Shown here: piece after piece, positions 28,300 through 38,187 of the stretch
How the letters are laid out: each line of letters starts with the position of its first letter
How positions within the stretch are numbered: position 1 is the stretch's first letter
Origin: a virus
Strand: one strand, 5' to 3'
Length of the DNA stretch: 39,389 nucleotides
Virus record (IMG/VR): IMGVR_UViG_3300044714_000054
Span: 1 to 39,389 of that record
The notes under the pieces: model-generated
What the model was told of the DNA's origin: nothing
Database searches by the model: none
Seen by the model: the letters and a program-made list of their open reading frames with translations, nothing else
Made by a program: the position numbers and the translations under genes

Positions 28300-29666
28300 T
28301 ACATACCCGCCCAGTGCCGCGCGGTGAATCCCCCGGACGAGCGCGAGCCCGAGTGCAACTTGCCGCCCGAGCCGCCGCCCGTGTCAAATCTGAACATCGG
28401 GAAGCCGTGAAACTGAAGCCAGATATGACCCGCGTTCGTCCAGACGGTCACCCGCTGCCCGCGCCCGCTCTGGCCCCAGCCGAGAAAGTTTCCCGACACC
28501 GGCGCCCACTTGCCCCAGCTCGCGCCGCCCGGCAGCGGGACGCCCGCCGAGAGCAGCACCCACGACACGCCGCTAGAGCAGTCGGCGCTCGGCGGGCGCT
28601 GGACGAGCGTCCGCTGCGTGAGCCGGTAGACCCAGCCGAAGCTAGTCGCCCGCTGCGCGGCGGCGTAGACCTTCGAGGCGAGCGACCCGTCGCCGCCGAG
28701 GTCGGCGCCGCCGCCGCCGACCGACTGTTCCATCCCGCCGACCGTCACGCTCTCGGTCTGCGGCGCGGGCTCGGGGAGCTTCGCGACGGGGCGCGTCAGG
28801 GTCAGCTCTAACACGTTCGAGGTGAGGTCGCGCCGGGTCGTCGCGACGATCCACTTACCGTCTGCGGGACCCTCGTCGACTATCTCGACGATGTCGCCGA
28901 CCTTCAGCGCGTAGCGCCCGATCACGATCCGCAGCGTCGCCTCGGCCGCATCCTTGCGCGTCTCGAACTCGAACGAGAGCGACAGCACGCCGCGCGAGGT
29001 CTCACTGATCCGCGCGATAGGGGGGTGAGCACTCAGCCAGTTATCGGAGACGTACCAGAGCCCGCCGTTTGTCACATATCGGCGCCAGCCGACCTCGTCG
29101 GCGAGCCGCCCGATGCACGTCCACGAGTCCTCTTTGCGGTCGGCCGTTCCCCGAGAAAATTCATACGGGAGGTCGCGCGTTTCGGTGAACGAACCGCCGC
29201 CGTCGCCACTGACGCCCGAGACGTCGGCGAGCCCGCCGACGCCCGCGAAGTGACGAGCTGCGCGCATCGCCTCGCCGTACCACGGCGCGGGCGCGTTCGG
29301 GTGCGCCGAGCGCTGCGTCTTGTGTGACGCCGTGAGCCAGCCGAGCCCCTGCCGCCGATAGGGGAGATAGATCGACAGGAACTTGTCGACGGCATAGCTC
29401 GGCGTCGTGATCTGCGCGGCCGTGCCCCAGCCCATCGACGGCCGTTGCTGATAGAGCCCGAGCGAGTCGCGGTCGCCGAAATTGATATTGGTCACGCCCG
29501 ACTCTTGGATCGCGGTCGCGATGGCGCCCGCCGCGCTCTCTAGGTCGCCGCCCTTCGCCTGCGTGCGCTGTGTGATTAGCGCCATCATCTGCGCCTGATG
29601 CTCGTTCGCTTTCTTACCCTTGACGGTGAGATTTCCCGCCCGGATATGCTCGGCCCACGTCGCCAC
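28299..29666 (-). CDS. Baseplate hub with two peptidoglycan-hydrolase domains
   Basis: 455 residues from GTG 29666. N-terminal transglycosylase-like domain ([20 protein letters not shown]; candidate Glu55; QQRPSMGWG). The middle (about 165-300) has hub-type beta strands ([20 protein letters not shown]) as in gpD/gp27-like hubs. C-terminal NlpC/P60-like domain with nucleophile Cys363 ([20 protein letters not shown]) and His414 ([11 protein letters not shown]). It should puncture or thin the wall during injection. Two hydrolase domains on one hub are unusual. Gene order places it just after the tail fibre start. Confidence 0.8.
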   Translation of the reverse strand: MATWAEHIRAGNLTVKGKKANEHQAQMMALITQRTQAKGGDLESAAGAIATAIQESGVTNINFGDRDSLGLYQQRPSMGWGTAAQITTPSYAVDKFLSIYLPYRRQGLGWLTASHKTQRSAHPNAPAPWYGEAMRAARHFAGVGGLADVSGVSGDGGGSFTETRDLPYEFSRGTADRKEDSWTCIGRLADEVGWRRYVTNGGLWYVSDNWLSAHPPIARISETSRGVLSLSFEFETRKDAAEATLRIVIGRYALKVGDIVEIVDEGPADGKWIVATTRRDLTSNVLELTLTRPVAKLPEPAPQTESVTVGGMEQSVGGGGADLGGDGSLASKVYAAAQRATSFGWVYRLTQRTLVQRPPSADCSSGVSWVLLSAGVPLPGGASWGKWAPVSGNFLGWGQSGRGQRVTVWTNAGHIWLQFHGFPMFRFDTGGGSGGKLHSGSRSSGGFTARHWAGM

Positions 29667-29670
29667 TGCA

Positions 29671-30144
29671 CTAGGTCCCCGGTCCCGCGATCGGCTGCTT
29701 AGCGTTGCGCTCGGGGCACCAGAACGGGATCGTGTATTCCTTCGGCTCGCGCACGAGTGACTCGACGAACGCGGCGCGGCTCGTGTTATCCCGGTTCGCC
29801 TTCTTCGGCGAGTCGTACTGGCGCAGAATGTTCACCGCCGCCTCTTCAAAGATGAGCGTCAACTGATTCCCCTCGCGGGCGACGCGCACGAGCACATAGC
29901 GCACGGCGTCGAGCATTAGCGTCGCCTTCGTCTTGACGATGTTCGAGCGCAGCAGCCCCCGGCCGGGGTCGCGGACGACGATCGTCACCGTGCCCGCGCC
30001 CTCGATCGTGTTCTCGTGCACGGCGCTCGTGGTCGCGCGGGAGAGGTTCGCTTTCACCCCCCGATCGCCGGTAATCACAAGGTCGCCGAGGTCGAGCGTG
30101 CGAGCTGCGGACGGCTGCGCGGTCTGGAGCTTGATCGGCGGCAC
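29671..30144 (-). CDS. Baseplate hub subunit, gp27-like N-terminal part
   Basis: 157 residues from GTG 30144. Strand-rich, with ANLSRATTSAVHENTIEGAG, TVTIVVRDPGRGLLRS, then ATLMLDAVRYVLVRVAREGN and LTLIFEEAAVNIL. In actinophage myotails a separate small subunit of this type precedes the hydrolase hub and completes the gp27/gpD-like barrel. No enzyme motif. Position supports the assignment, sequence only weakly. Confidence 0.6.
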   Translation of the reverse strand: MPPIKLQTAQPSAARTLDLGDLVITGDRGVKANLSRATTSAVHENTIEGAGTVTIVVRDPGRGLLRSNIVKTKATLMLDAVRYVLVRVAREGNQLTLIFEEAAVNILRQYDSPKKANRDNTSRAAFVESLVREPKEYTIPFWCPERNAKQPIAGPGT

Positions 30145-30855
30145 TTACTTACCCGGGACCTTGATCTTTTTGCCGACCGGGAACTTTTTGTCGTCGATCT
30201 TGATCCCCCGCATCGGCGGGTTCAGCTTCTCGATTTCCTGCCACCGGCTCGCGCGGCCGAGTGTTTTCTGCGCGATCTTTTGGAGGTCGTCACCCCTGAC
30301 GATCGTGTATTGCTTGGTCGGGACCGGGGTCGCCGCCGCGCGCGGGAGCTTCGCCAGCTCGTCGGGTTGTATGTATTCGAGCAGGTGCAGCGTGCAGAAC
30401 TGACGCATCCGCTTACCGGTGACGACGTCGCGGATGCACTCCCCATAGTCGATCTGCGTGATCGCCCACTGACGGCCCCAGTGGGGGATAGGGCCGATCA
30501 CGCGGACGGTCAGCGGCTCGTCGGCGAACTGTTCGAGGACGTCGATATGCGGCTCGATCCAGAGCCCGCCCCCGGGCCGGGTCACCCACCCCTCGATCAG
30601 TATGTGCAGCTCTAGGGTTTTGTTCCGGCGCCCGCGCCACTCGGTTATGCCCGCGTCGCGCGGCCGTTCGAGCAGCTCCCACTCGGCGCCCGAGCCGGTC
30701 GGCACGGCGCCCTCTTCCTGTAAGAGCGCCACGAGCGACGGCCACCCCCGCCACGCCTGGATGATCACGTAATGCCCGCCGATCAGCCATCCGGCCCAGT
30801 TGTTTTGTGCGGCGTGATCAGGGACGCTCGGCGGGTTCGGATACTCGTAGGGCAC
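30145..30855 (-). CDS. LysM-containing tail protein (gp53-like)
   Basis: 236 residues from GTG 30855, which overlaps the tape-measure TAG. N-terminal tail-type domain (AGWLIGGHYVIIQAWRGWPS, LELHILIEGWVTRPGGG). C-terminal LysM: QYTIVRGDDLQKIAQKTLGR then IEKLNPPMRGIKI, ending KKFPVGKKIKVPGK. Proteins of this type bind peptidoglycan in the tail tip and link hub and tape measure. A LysM following the tape-measure gene is standard for contractile phages. Confidence 0.82.
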   Translation of the reverse strand: MPYEYPNPPSVPDHAAQNNWAGWLIGGHYVIIQAWRGWPSLVALLQEEGAVPTGSGAEWELLERPRDAGITEWRGRRNKTLELHILIEGWVTRPGGGLWIEPHIDVLEQFADEPLTVRVIGPIPHWGRQWAITQIDYGECIRDVVTGKRMRQFCTLHLLEYIQPDELAKLPRAAATPVPTKQYTIVRGDDLQKIAQKTLGRASRWQEIEKLNPPMRGIKIDDKKFPVGKKIKVPGK

Positions 30856-32384
30856 TAGCGCCTCGCCTGACTCGTCGCGGTCTCTTTCGCGATCACGCGC
30901 GCCAGCTCGCGGCCCTCGACGTCGAGGTGCACGTGTATTTCGCCGAACGCGCCGCGCATGTCGACGCCCGGCGTCGTGCCCGCCTGGAGCGGGGTCACCC
31001 GCGAGCCGCCCGGGAGCTGGAGCAGCTCGGGACCGGCCTCGCCGACGAGTGCGAGCCTGCCGCCCGAGCCGATCGTGCCGCCGTGCTGCAAGCCGACCGC
31101 GCCGCCGACTGCGCCCGCCGCCGAGCCGATCGCGCCGCCCACCTTCCCGAGCACGCCGCCGACCGCGTCGGCGACGCCCTTCGCCGCGTCGACCAGCCCC
31201 TTGATCTTCCCGATCACGGCGTCGATCACGCCCATGATCTGATCCTTGAACTTGATAAACGCGGCGACGACGAGACCGATCGGGCCAGTGAGCGCGAGGA
31301 TCACCACGCCGATCGTTTTCCAATTCGACTTTATGAAATTCACCACGGCGCCGACGACCGTCTTTATGCCGTTGAAAGCCGCGTTGACACCGTCGCGGAA
31401 CCACGACACGTTTTTGTAAACGGCCACGAGCGCGGCCCCGAGCCCGACGAGCGCGATCACCACGAGCCCGACCGGGTTCGCGGCCATCGCGATATTGAGC
31501 GCGATTTGTGCGGCGGTCACGGCGGCGATCGCGATCGCGATCGGGGGGAGGATCGTCTGTAACAGCTTCGAGTTACCGACAAACTGCGAGATCGCCTGGA
31601 CGACCGGCAGGATCGCCGACGCGGCCGAGACGAGAATCGGCATTAGCGCCGTACCGATCGAGATCTTCAGCCCGTCAGTGGCGGCTTTCATTTCGCGTTG
31701 TGTCTTCGCCAGCTCCAGCCCCTTTTTCACGCCCTGCTCGTCGAGCGTGAGCCCGTATTTCTGCATCGTCGCCATTTGCTCTTGGATGCCCTCGCGCCCG
31801 AGGTTGAGCAGCGGCAAGAGCGCCTGCGACTGACGGCCGAAGAGCTGCTGCGCGATCGCCGCTTTGTCGGCCCCGGCCGGGAGCTTCTCGAACGCGTCGG
31901 CCGTGGTCAGCAGTGACTCTTCGAGTGACTTTCCCTTGAGCTGATCGGCCGAGACGCCGATGTCGGCAAACGCCTTAGTCGCCGCCTTCGAGCCCGACTC
32001 GACGGCGCGGAGCTGCTTGGAAAAAATCGTGAACGACTTCGTCAGCGTCTCGGTCTCGATCCCGCGCGACTTCGCCATTGACACCCACGCGCTCGCGCTC
32101 TGCGTGTCCATCCCCGTCTGACGTGTCATTAGCGCGGTCGACTTCGCGAGCTGCGCGGTCTGGTCGGCGGCGTCCTTGAGAAAGCTGTATCCCTTGCGCA
32201 CGGCGATCGCGCCGCCCGCCGCGACGGCGAGCTTGCCCGCCATGCTCTTGAAGCCCGAGCCCGCACCCTCGGCGGCGGTCCCGGTGTCTTTCGCGGCGGT
32301 CCCGACGTCGCGGATCTCTTTCGCGCCCTGCTGCCCGTTGCGGACGTCGACGAGGATCTCCAGCGTCGAGCGGCTATCAGGCAC
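30855..32384 (-). CDS. Tail tape-measure protein
   Basis: 509 residues from GTG 32384. N-terminal charged helices (AKEIRDVGTAAKDTGTAA) lead into an Ala/Gly-rich region, repeated amphipathic helices (QTGMDTQSASAWVSMAKSRG, TLTKSFTIFSKQLRAVESGS), strongly hydrophobic stretches near the centre (PIAIAIAAVTAAQIALNIA, VIALVGLGAALVAVYKNVS) and a Gly-rich end (GKVGGAIGSAAGAVGGAVGL). At roughly 0.15 nm per residue it predicts a tail of about 75 nm, an inference. It sits after the chaperone pair and before the LysM protein, as in other contractile phages. Confidence 0.9.
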   Translation of the reverse strand: MPDSRSTLEILVDVRNGQQGAKEIRDVGTAAKDTGTAAEGAGSGFKSMAGKLAVAAGGAIAVRKGYSFLKDAADQTAQLAKSTALMTRQTGMDTQSASAWVSMAKSRGIETETLTKSFTIFSKQLRAVESGSKAATKAFADIGVSADQLKGKSLEESLLTTADAFEKLPAGADKAAIAQQLFGRQSQALLPLLNLGREGIQEQMATMQKYGLTLDEQGVKKGLELAKTQREMKAATDGLKISIGTALMPILVSAASAILPVVQAISQFVGNSKLLQTILPPIAIAIAAVTAAQIALNIAMAANPVGLVVIALVGLGAALVAVYKNVSWFRDGVNAAFNGIKTVVGAVVNFIKSNWKTIGVVILALTGPIGLVVAAFIKFKDQIMGVIDAVIGKIKGLVDAAKGVADAVGGVLGKVGGAIGSAAGAVGGAVGLQHGGTIGSGGRLALVGEAGPELLQLPGGSRVTPLQAGTTPGVDMRGAFGEIHVHLDVEGRELARVIAKETATSQARR

Positions 32385-32577
32385 GGCGCCGCCCCCGGAA
32401 CATGCGCCGGAGCATTTCGCCGAGCGCGTTCGCGTTCGAGGTCGCCTGGTTATCGCGCTGCGTTGCGTGCAGCTCGATCGTGCGCACGAGGACCCGCGAC
32501 CAATACAGCCGCTCGACCATGTCGCCATACACGAGTCGCTCGGCCGGAACTCCGAGCAGGCACGCGGTCGCGATCAC
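32377..32577 (-). CDS. Tail assembly chaperone, T-type part
   Basis: 66 residues if started at GTG 32577, but the frame is open to 32649 and lies one base back from the preceding gene. A -1 slip at GGGGGAA (32607-32601) would join it to the G-type protein as a fused product of about 273 residues. Contains IATACLLGVPAERLVYGDMV, then ERLYWSRVLVRTIELHATQR and a basic end. The known G/GT system in tailed phages uses exactly such a shift. The separate start may not be used. Confidence 0.65.
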   Translation of the reverse strand: MIATACLLGVPAERLVYGDMVERLYWSRVLVRTIELHATQRDNQATSNANALGEMLRRMFRGRRRA

Positions 32578-32579
32578 GT

Positions 32580-33197
32580 CTACGCCCCCGGCGCTGGCGA
32601 TTCCCCCGAGAGCGCCTCGACGACCTCCGGCGTCTCGCCCTGCAACCACTTCACATAGGCGTCGGCGTGCGCGCCGATCGCCATCGCCGCTTTCACCCGC
32701 GCGTCGGCGCCGGGCGGCGCAAACAGCGCGTAAACGACGTCGCGGGCCGAGTCGACGCCGAGCCCGAGCGCATCCGAGAGCCGCTTGTCGTACCGGACGC
32801 GCTCGCCGTCGACGATCGGCCCCCAGTCGTCGCCCTCGTCGGCGCGGCCGAGCACCTCTTCACACCCGGCGATCATTAGGTCGACGTTCGCCCGGGCCTG
32901 CGACTGCGAGTCGTTCGCGTTGACTGCGTTCGTCACGAGCCGGTCGAACGAGCGCTCGTCGGGGTAGCGGTAGCGCGCCGCGAGCTTGCCCGCCCAGAGA
33001 CCGCGCGGCAGCTCGATCGTCGTGTGCGTGCGCCGGGCGATGCGCGCGTGCTGCGCCCGCAGCTCGGCGATGAGTGACGACGCGGGCTCGGCGGGCGAGG
33101 TCTCGATCGGGCGCGGCGCCTCGGCGAGCCCGGGCAGCTCGCCGCGCACGCGGTCGTACAGCTCGCGGGCGCCCTCGGGGAGATCGGCGGGGCTCAT
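32580..33197 (-). CDS. Tail assembly chaperone, G-type
   Basis: 205 residues from ATG 33197, overlapping the tube stop as ATGA. Helix-rich: DLPEGARELYDRVRGELPGL, then SLIAELRAQHARIARRTHTT, AKYRYPDERS and GLGVDSARDVVYALFAPPGA. The middle matches the helical scaffolding chaperones that bind the tape measure before tail polymerisation. It is followed by the T frame with a slippery run near its end, which confirms its identity by position. Confidence 0.78.
   Translation of the reverse strand: MSPADLPEGARELYDRVRGELPGLAEAPRPIETSPAEPASSLIAELRAQHARIARRTHTTIELPRGLWAGKLAARYRYPDERSFDRLVTNAVNANDSQSQARANVDLMIAGCEEVLGRADEGDDWGPIVDGERVRYDKRLSDALGLGVDSARDVVYALFAPPGADARVKAAMAIGAHADAYVKWLQGETPEVVEALSGESPAPGA
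32601..32607 (-). promoter_or_regulatory. Candidate -1 frameshift slippery site
   Basis: Read on the minus strand, codons TCG-GGG-GAA form GGGGGAA. A one-base backward slip keeps a Gly codon in the P site and enters the T frame (GGG-GGA). No downstream stem was required for the reading, but the GC-rich sequence could fold. The heptamer is weaker than the classic XXXYYYZ form. Confidence 0.5.
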
Positions 33198-33604
33198 CCG
33201 AGCGACACGGTCGCCGGTGTCATTTCCAGCTCTAGCAGCGCGGCGTCGGTCGCGTTCGAGTCGTGCTCGGGCGGGGCGCATCGCTTGTAAGTGCCCCAGT
33301 AGATCAGCGGCGGTCCCCAGCCGTTGCCGTCCTGGTCGAGCGGGTATTTGACGACGATCATCGGCCACTTACCGGCGCCGTCGAGCAACTGCGCTTCGAG
33401 CCACGCGTCGCCGAGGACGCGCAGCCGGGACACGACGATGTTGTCGATCTCGGACACGCCCCCGAGCGTGATCGTCTGACCCATCCCGCCCGGGTGCCAC
33501 TTCACCTCGTCCGAGTCGACGCCCCCGCCGCTCAGAGTGTCAAACGTGCCGACGTGCCCGATCGGGCCGATCGCCGCGTGCACTAGAAACTGCTTAGTGA
33601 GCAT
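33194..33604 (-). CDS. Tail tube protein
   Basis: 136 residues from ATG 33604, behind a strong AGGAGGAAAG ribosome site. Beta-rich (HVGTFDTLSGGGVDSDEVKW, ITLGGVSEIDNIVVSRLRVL, WPMIVVKYPLDQDGNG). Size and position directly after the sheath gene match the tube subunit of contractile tails, which forms the inner conduit for DNA. Very strong ribosome site fits high expression of an abundant structural protein. Confidence 0.85.
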   Translation of the reverse strand: MLTKQFLVHAAIGPIGHVGTFDTLSGGGVDSDEVKWHPGGMGQTITLGGVSEIDNIVVSRLRVLGDAWLEAQLLDGAGKWPMIVVKYPLDQDGNGWGPPLIYWGTYKRCAPPEHDSNATDAALLELEMTPATVSLG

Positions 33605-33616
33605 GTGACTTTCCTC

Positions 33617-35398
33617 CTAGACCAGCGCCTCGGTGATCGCCTGCTTGACCACCTGGATCTCGACCTCTTCGCCGAACGGCGCCATGCGCAGCACGATCAC
33701 CGCGCGGATATAGCCGTCTGCGATCGACTCCGGCGTGTTCACCGTGTCGTCAGTGACCACCCGGCACGCCTCGTCGAACGTGTCGCCGTACAGCGCGTCG
33801 GGCCAGTAGTCGCCGCACATGCCCGACAGCTCGCCCCGGAACCGGTCGAGCGTGCGCCCCCGGCCGTCGATGTTCTCGAAGACGTAGCGCTCGGCGATCT
33901 CGTCGCCGCGCGCCTTGATCGCCATCGCGAGCCGGACGTTTGAGAGCAGCAGCCAGCCGCGCTCGGGACCCTGCGGGTCGACGAGCGAGCGGAAGCCGTA
34001 GCCGCGCACCGTGCCCTGCACGATCCGCGCCGTGTTCACCCCGGCCCACATGAGCCGCTCGCGCTCGTCGTCTGACCATTCGCGCTCTAGCGCGACGGCG
34101 AAGCGCGACTGCCCGAAGCTGCCAGCGGGCGCGCGGTTCGGGTTGCCGAGCGCGTCGAGCCGCGCGGTCATGCCGGATTGCAGCCCCGACCACGCGACGA
34201 GCCGCCGCGTGGCGGTCGCCCTGCCGGGAACGACCGCGCGCGGGTCGAACAGCCCGCCATAGCGAGCCGTGTCGAGCGCACGCAGCGAGCGAACGTGTGC
34301 CGTCAGCCCGGCCTCGTCGAGCGTCGGGCTCGCGTCGAGGTACGCGACCCGGTTCCCGGCCTGAGCTGCACTCAAGAGCGCTTCGTGCTGCGGCGCCGAC
34401 GTCTTCCCGGGCGCCGTGAGCTGGCCCGGCCCGAGCGTGTCGGGGATCGACATCGCCGCGTCGAGCAGCGCGTACGGATCGACGACGGGGACGGTCCCGT
34501 CGTCACCCCCTGAGAGGTCCCACGCGCCCCCCTGGAGCGCTGCGTCGAGGTCGGTCGACTCGATCATCACGGCCTCGCTCGTGACCGCCCAGTCGGCCAG
34601 ATCGGCGACCGTGACGAGGGTCGCTAGCGAGCGCTCGATCACCCGGGCCTCGCGCATCACGACCGCCGCATAGGCCGGGTCGGGAGCGTCGACGTCGGCC
34701 GCGACGACGTCGAACGGGTCAGACGTGCCGGTCCGGCCCTCGTCGTCCTCGACCGTGATCACGACCCCCGACGCCGCCGCCGAGTAGATGTGCGACCAGC
34801 CGACCACGCTCGAACCGTCGCCCCAGTCGATCGAGGCGATCTCGGAGAGCTGCACGCGGCCGTCGTCGTCGTCGACCCAGATCAGGATCGACCCGCCGAT
34901 CGTCGCCGCGCCGTCGTCGTTCAGCCCGGCCCAGATGTCGATCGTCAGCTCGTCGGCGGCGCCCTCTTCGCGTGTCTTCGGCGCGGTTGTGAGTGTCAGT
35001 CGCCGTTTCGGCTTTCGCGCCTGCTCGGCGTACGGGCGCAGCCCGGCCGCGCCGACGATCGCGAAGGTGAGCCCGTCGCCCCAGACGCCGACGTCCTGCG
35101 AGGTCACGGTGAACGCGCCGTCAGCGTCGGCGGTCGCGGCGACGGCGCCATCGGTGAGCCGCTTCACGTAGCAGCGCGCGCCGCCGTCGCGGAAGAAGCT
35201 CTCGACGGCGTCGAATACGTGCGGGGGGTTGATCCGCGCGCCGAAGCGCTCGCCGAAACTGTCACCCGAGCGCACGAGTGTCGGCGCGCTCGGGCCGAAC
35301 TCGGTCTCGCCGACGACGAAGAGGACGTCGGTCGCGGTCGCCGCCCCAGTCGGCGGGAGCACGTCCGAGATAACGACATTGGTTCCGGGTCGGGACAC
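33617..35398 (-). CDS. Tail sheath protein with an inserted PKD-like domain
   Basis: 593 residues from GTG 35398. Sheath signatures: TDVLFVVGETEFGPSAPTLV near the start, SFGERFGARI, and in the C-terminal half VQGTVRGYGFRSLVDPQG, ERYVFENIDGRGRTLDRFR and the strand EEVEIQVVKQAITEAL at the end. Residues about 150-235 form an extra module (LTIDIWAGLNDDGAATIGG, IASIDWGDGSSVVGWSHIYS), matching the WGDG-x(n)-HxY pattern of PKD/Ig-like folds. The contractile sheath would display this domain on the outside. Confidence 0.92.
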   Translation of the reverse strand: MSRPGTNVVISDVLPPTGAATATDVLFVVGETEFGPSAPTLVRSGDSFGERFGARINPPHVFDAVESFFRDGGARCYVKRLTDGAVAATADADGAFTVTSQDVGVWGDGLTFAIVGAAGLRPYAEQARKPKRRLTLTTAPKTREEGAADELTIDIWAGLNDDGAATIGGSILIWVDDDDGRVQLSEIASIDWGDGSSVVGWSHIYSAAASGVVITVEDDEGRTGTSDPFDVVAADVDAPDPAYAAVVMREARVIERSLATLVTVADLADWAVTSEAVMIESTDLDAALQGGAWDLSGGDDGTVPVVDPYALLDAAMSIPDTLGPGQLTAPGKTSAPQHEALLSAAQAGNRVAYLDASPTLDEAGLTAHVRSLRALDTARYGGLFDPRAVVPGRATATRRLVAWSGLQSGMTARLDALGNPNRAPAGSFGQSRFAVALEREWSDDERERLMWAGVNTARIVQGTVRGYGFRSLVDPQGPERGWLLLSNVRLAMAIKARGDEIAERYVFENIDGRGRTLDRFRGELSGMCGDYWPDALYGDTFDEACRVVTDDTVNTPESIADGYIRAVIVLRMAPFGEEVEIQVVKQAITEALV

Positions 35399-35402
35399 GG
35401 CT

Positions 35403-36089
35403 CTACTCCTTGCGGGCGAGGGTCAGTGAGACGTCCGCTTGCAGCGGGCGCCGGACGATCTGGACGTCGGCGCGTTTCACACGCGGCCAGTCGGGCGGGT
35501 CGGTGGGATCGGGCGGGTCGGGCGGCGGTCCCCACGGTCCGCCCGGCCCGGCGCCGTACGCGAACGCGTCGGCGACGCTGACGACGAAGATCGCCTGCGC
35601 GGCGTACAGCGTCCGGGTATCCGAGAACGGGAGCACGCCGTAGCTCTCGTCGACGCAGTCGACGCCGAGCGCGAAGCCGTCGAGGCTCTGCTGCTGCGCG
35701 ATCAGCGTCCGCAGCGCGGCGACATAGATCAGCGCGTTTTCGCGGGTGCGGCGGCTCGACGCCGCCGAGGTGATCACGCCCGCCGCGAGCGACCAGCGGG
35801 CGAGCACGGTCCCGTCGCCCATCCGCTGCGGCGGGCCGGACCAGCCGGGCGAGATCACGACCACGACCGGCAGCCCGTCCTCGGGCCATTTCTCGAACTC
35901 GCTCGCGACGATGTACCCGCGCGGCTCGGGGAGCTTGCCGGGCTCGCGCCCGCGCTGGCGCGCCGCCTCGTCGACGTAGCGCGGGGTGAGTCGCTTCAGC
36001 GTGCGCAGCGCCGCGTCCTCGACGTCGGCGCCGGTGACGATCCGGCCGAAGACGGTCCCGGCCGGGCGCGGGTCGAGCGCCGCCGCCAC
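35403..36089 (-). CDS. Tail completion/terminator protein
   Basis: 228 residues from GTG 36089. Alpha/beta pattern with LKRLTPRYVDEAARQRGREP, LPVVVVISPGWSGPPQRMGD, then NALIYVAALRTLIAQQQSLD and a strand-rich end. The central Pro/Gly stretch (AYGAGPGGPWGPPPD) is unusual and may be a flexible insert. It lies between head-joining and sheath genes, where tail terminator proteins are found. Assigned by order and general fold; residue-level certainty is low. Confidence 0.68.
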   Translation of the reverse strand: MAAALDPRPAGTVFGRIVTGADVEDAALRTLKRLTPRYVDEAARQRGREPGKLPEPRGYIVASEFEKWPEDGLPVVVVISPGWSGPPQRMGDGTVLARWSLAAGVITSAASSRRTRENALIYVAALRTLIAQQQSLDGFALGVDCVDESYGVLPFSDTRTLYAAQAIFVVSVADAFAYGAGPGGPWGPPPDPPDPTDPPDWPRVKRADVQIVRRPLQADVSLTLARKE

Positions 36090-36496
36090 TTACTCGCCCC
36101 CCATGATGTGCTCTGCGAGCGTCTCTGCGACCTCGTGCGACAGCGCGGGGTCGTCGGGCATAACCGGGCGCCGCCCACTGACTATCGCCCCGTAGAACGG
36201 CGCGTCGGGCGCGTAGCGCAGCGTTGCCCCGTCGACGTCGACCCGGCCCGAGGTCAGCGCCGAGTGCAGCGCGCCCGAGAGCTGCAAGAGCGGGTGAGAA
36301 CCCCAGCGCTCGATCGTCGCCGGAGCGTGGCCCGGCCAGTCGCCCTCGCCGTGCCCGGCGAACCGGCGCTCGATCCGCTGCTGAAAGATCGACGCGAGGT
36401 CGGCGCTCGCGCCTGACGGCTGCTCGATCCGCCCGGCGATGCGGTCGCACTTCGCGCCCAGCTCGGCGCCGCCGCGTACGACGAGCCCGGCGCCTT

Positions 36497-36500
<4 letters not shown>
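36090..36500 (-). CDS. Phage virion morphogenesis protein, Mu gpG-like
   Basis: 136 residues from ATG 36500. The stretch IFQQRIERRFAGHGEGDWPG then APATIERWGSHPLLQLSGAL, HSALTS agrees with the Mu/HK97-type virion morphogenesis family, which fits between head and tail. It is followed by KKRR-free acidic helices. Coupled with the head-tail connector. Likely completes the head-tail interface. Confidence 0.8.
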
Positions 36501-37156
<656 letters not shown>

Positions 37157-37158
37157 TG

Positions 37159-38187
37159 TCAGCGCCTCGACTTCGTCGAGCGTGTGTCGGCCTCGGCCTC
37201 TTCGGCTTCGGGGTCGGCCTCGGGCTCGACATCGGCGCCCAGCTCGGCCGATGCGGGCGAGCGGAGGACGGCGAACGGGTAGCGCGTGGCAGCGTTCGGT
37301 GCCTCGTGCGTGATCGGATCGCCAACCTGGAACGCGAACCGCGCGACGACGCGGAGCGCGAGCATGTCCTGCTGCGGGAGGTTGTAAATCACCTTCCCAG
37401 CGGCGTCGGAAATCACCGCTTGATCGAGGATCTTGTACGTCATGTCTTGACGCACCCCGAGCAAGCCGTACTGATAGTCACCGGCGATGCCCTCGGCCGC
37501 GTTGACACCGGTCGGCCACATACCGCGCAGCGTGTAACGCGGGTCGATGCCGTAAACGTCGCTCACTGACACCTCGGAGAGCTGCACGCCGATCGAGCTG
37601 CGCACCTGCCGCAGCCGACCTTTGTACGCCCGCGAGAGCACGAGCCCCGACACGTCGAAGCCGTCGTTTTCGACGCGAGCGAACAGGTCGGAGAAATCTC
37701 CGGCGAGCCCGCCCGTGTCGGCCGTGTTCGAGCCGCGCGCGACGACCTTCCCGCGAGCGATCGCGGTCGGGACGATCGCGCCCGGCCAGCTCGCGGGCTT
37801 TTGGTCCCCGAAGTAGATCGCGCCGTCGAGCGCGCGACCGACCGCCTCGGCGACCATCGGCTGAACCGACGCCCAGATCGGGAACTGTGAGTCGTCGAGG
37901 ACGGCTTCGGGGATCGGGATGATCGACGCGATCTCTTCGGCGTCGAGGAACTTGTTTTCCCAGTTGACCTCGCTCGTCTGCTTTAGACCGGTGTCACCGT
38001 TCACGAAGTAAGCGAGCGGGAGAGCCGACACGACCGGGATGCGGCGCTGCTTTGCCGACATCGGGACGCGTCGGAAGAGTGACATCGCCGCAGACGCGTC
38101 GGCAATGTGCCCGATGATCTCGTTTGCAACGGGAACCGGGATCAGTGCATCGGCGTCGGCGCGGCTGATGATGTTGTCGAACGGCAC
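37159..38187 (-). CDS. Major capsid protein (HK97 fold)
   Basis: 342 residues from GTG 38187, with a GGAGG ribosome site. Typical HK97-type capsid: a helix after the start (FDNIISRADADALIPVPVAN), AAMSLFRRVPMSAKQRRIPV, the E-loop region and SSIGVQLSEVSVSDVYGIDP, then a long axis LRVVARFAFQVGDPI. The last 35 residues are acidic (EPEADPEAEEAEADTRSTKS), possibly a flexible tail. Forms the icosahedral shell. The scaffold gene precedes it. Confidence 0.9.
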   Translation of the reverse strand: MPFDNIISRADADALIPVPVANEIIGHIADASAAMSLFRRVPMSAKQRRIPVVSALPLAYFVNGDTGLKQTSEVNWENKFLDAEEIASIIPIPEAVLDDSQFPIWASVQPMVAEAVGRALDGAIYFGDQKPASWPGAIVPTAIARGKVVARGSNTADTGGLAGDFSDLFARVENDGFDVSGLVLSRAYKGRLRQVRSSIGVQLSEVSVSDVYGIDPRYTLRGMWPTGVNAAEGIAGDYQYGLLGVRQDMTYKILDQAVISDAAGKVIYNLPQQDMLALRVVARFAFQVGDPITHEAPNAATRYPFAVLRSPASAELGADVEPEADPEAEEAEADTRSTKSRR

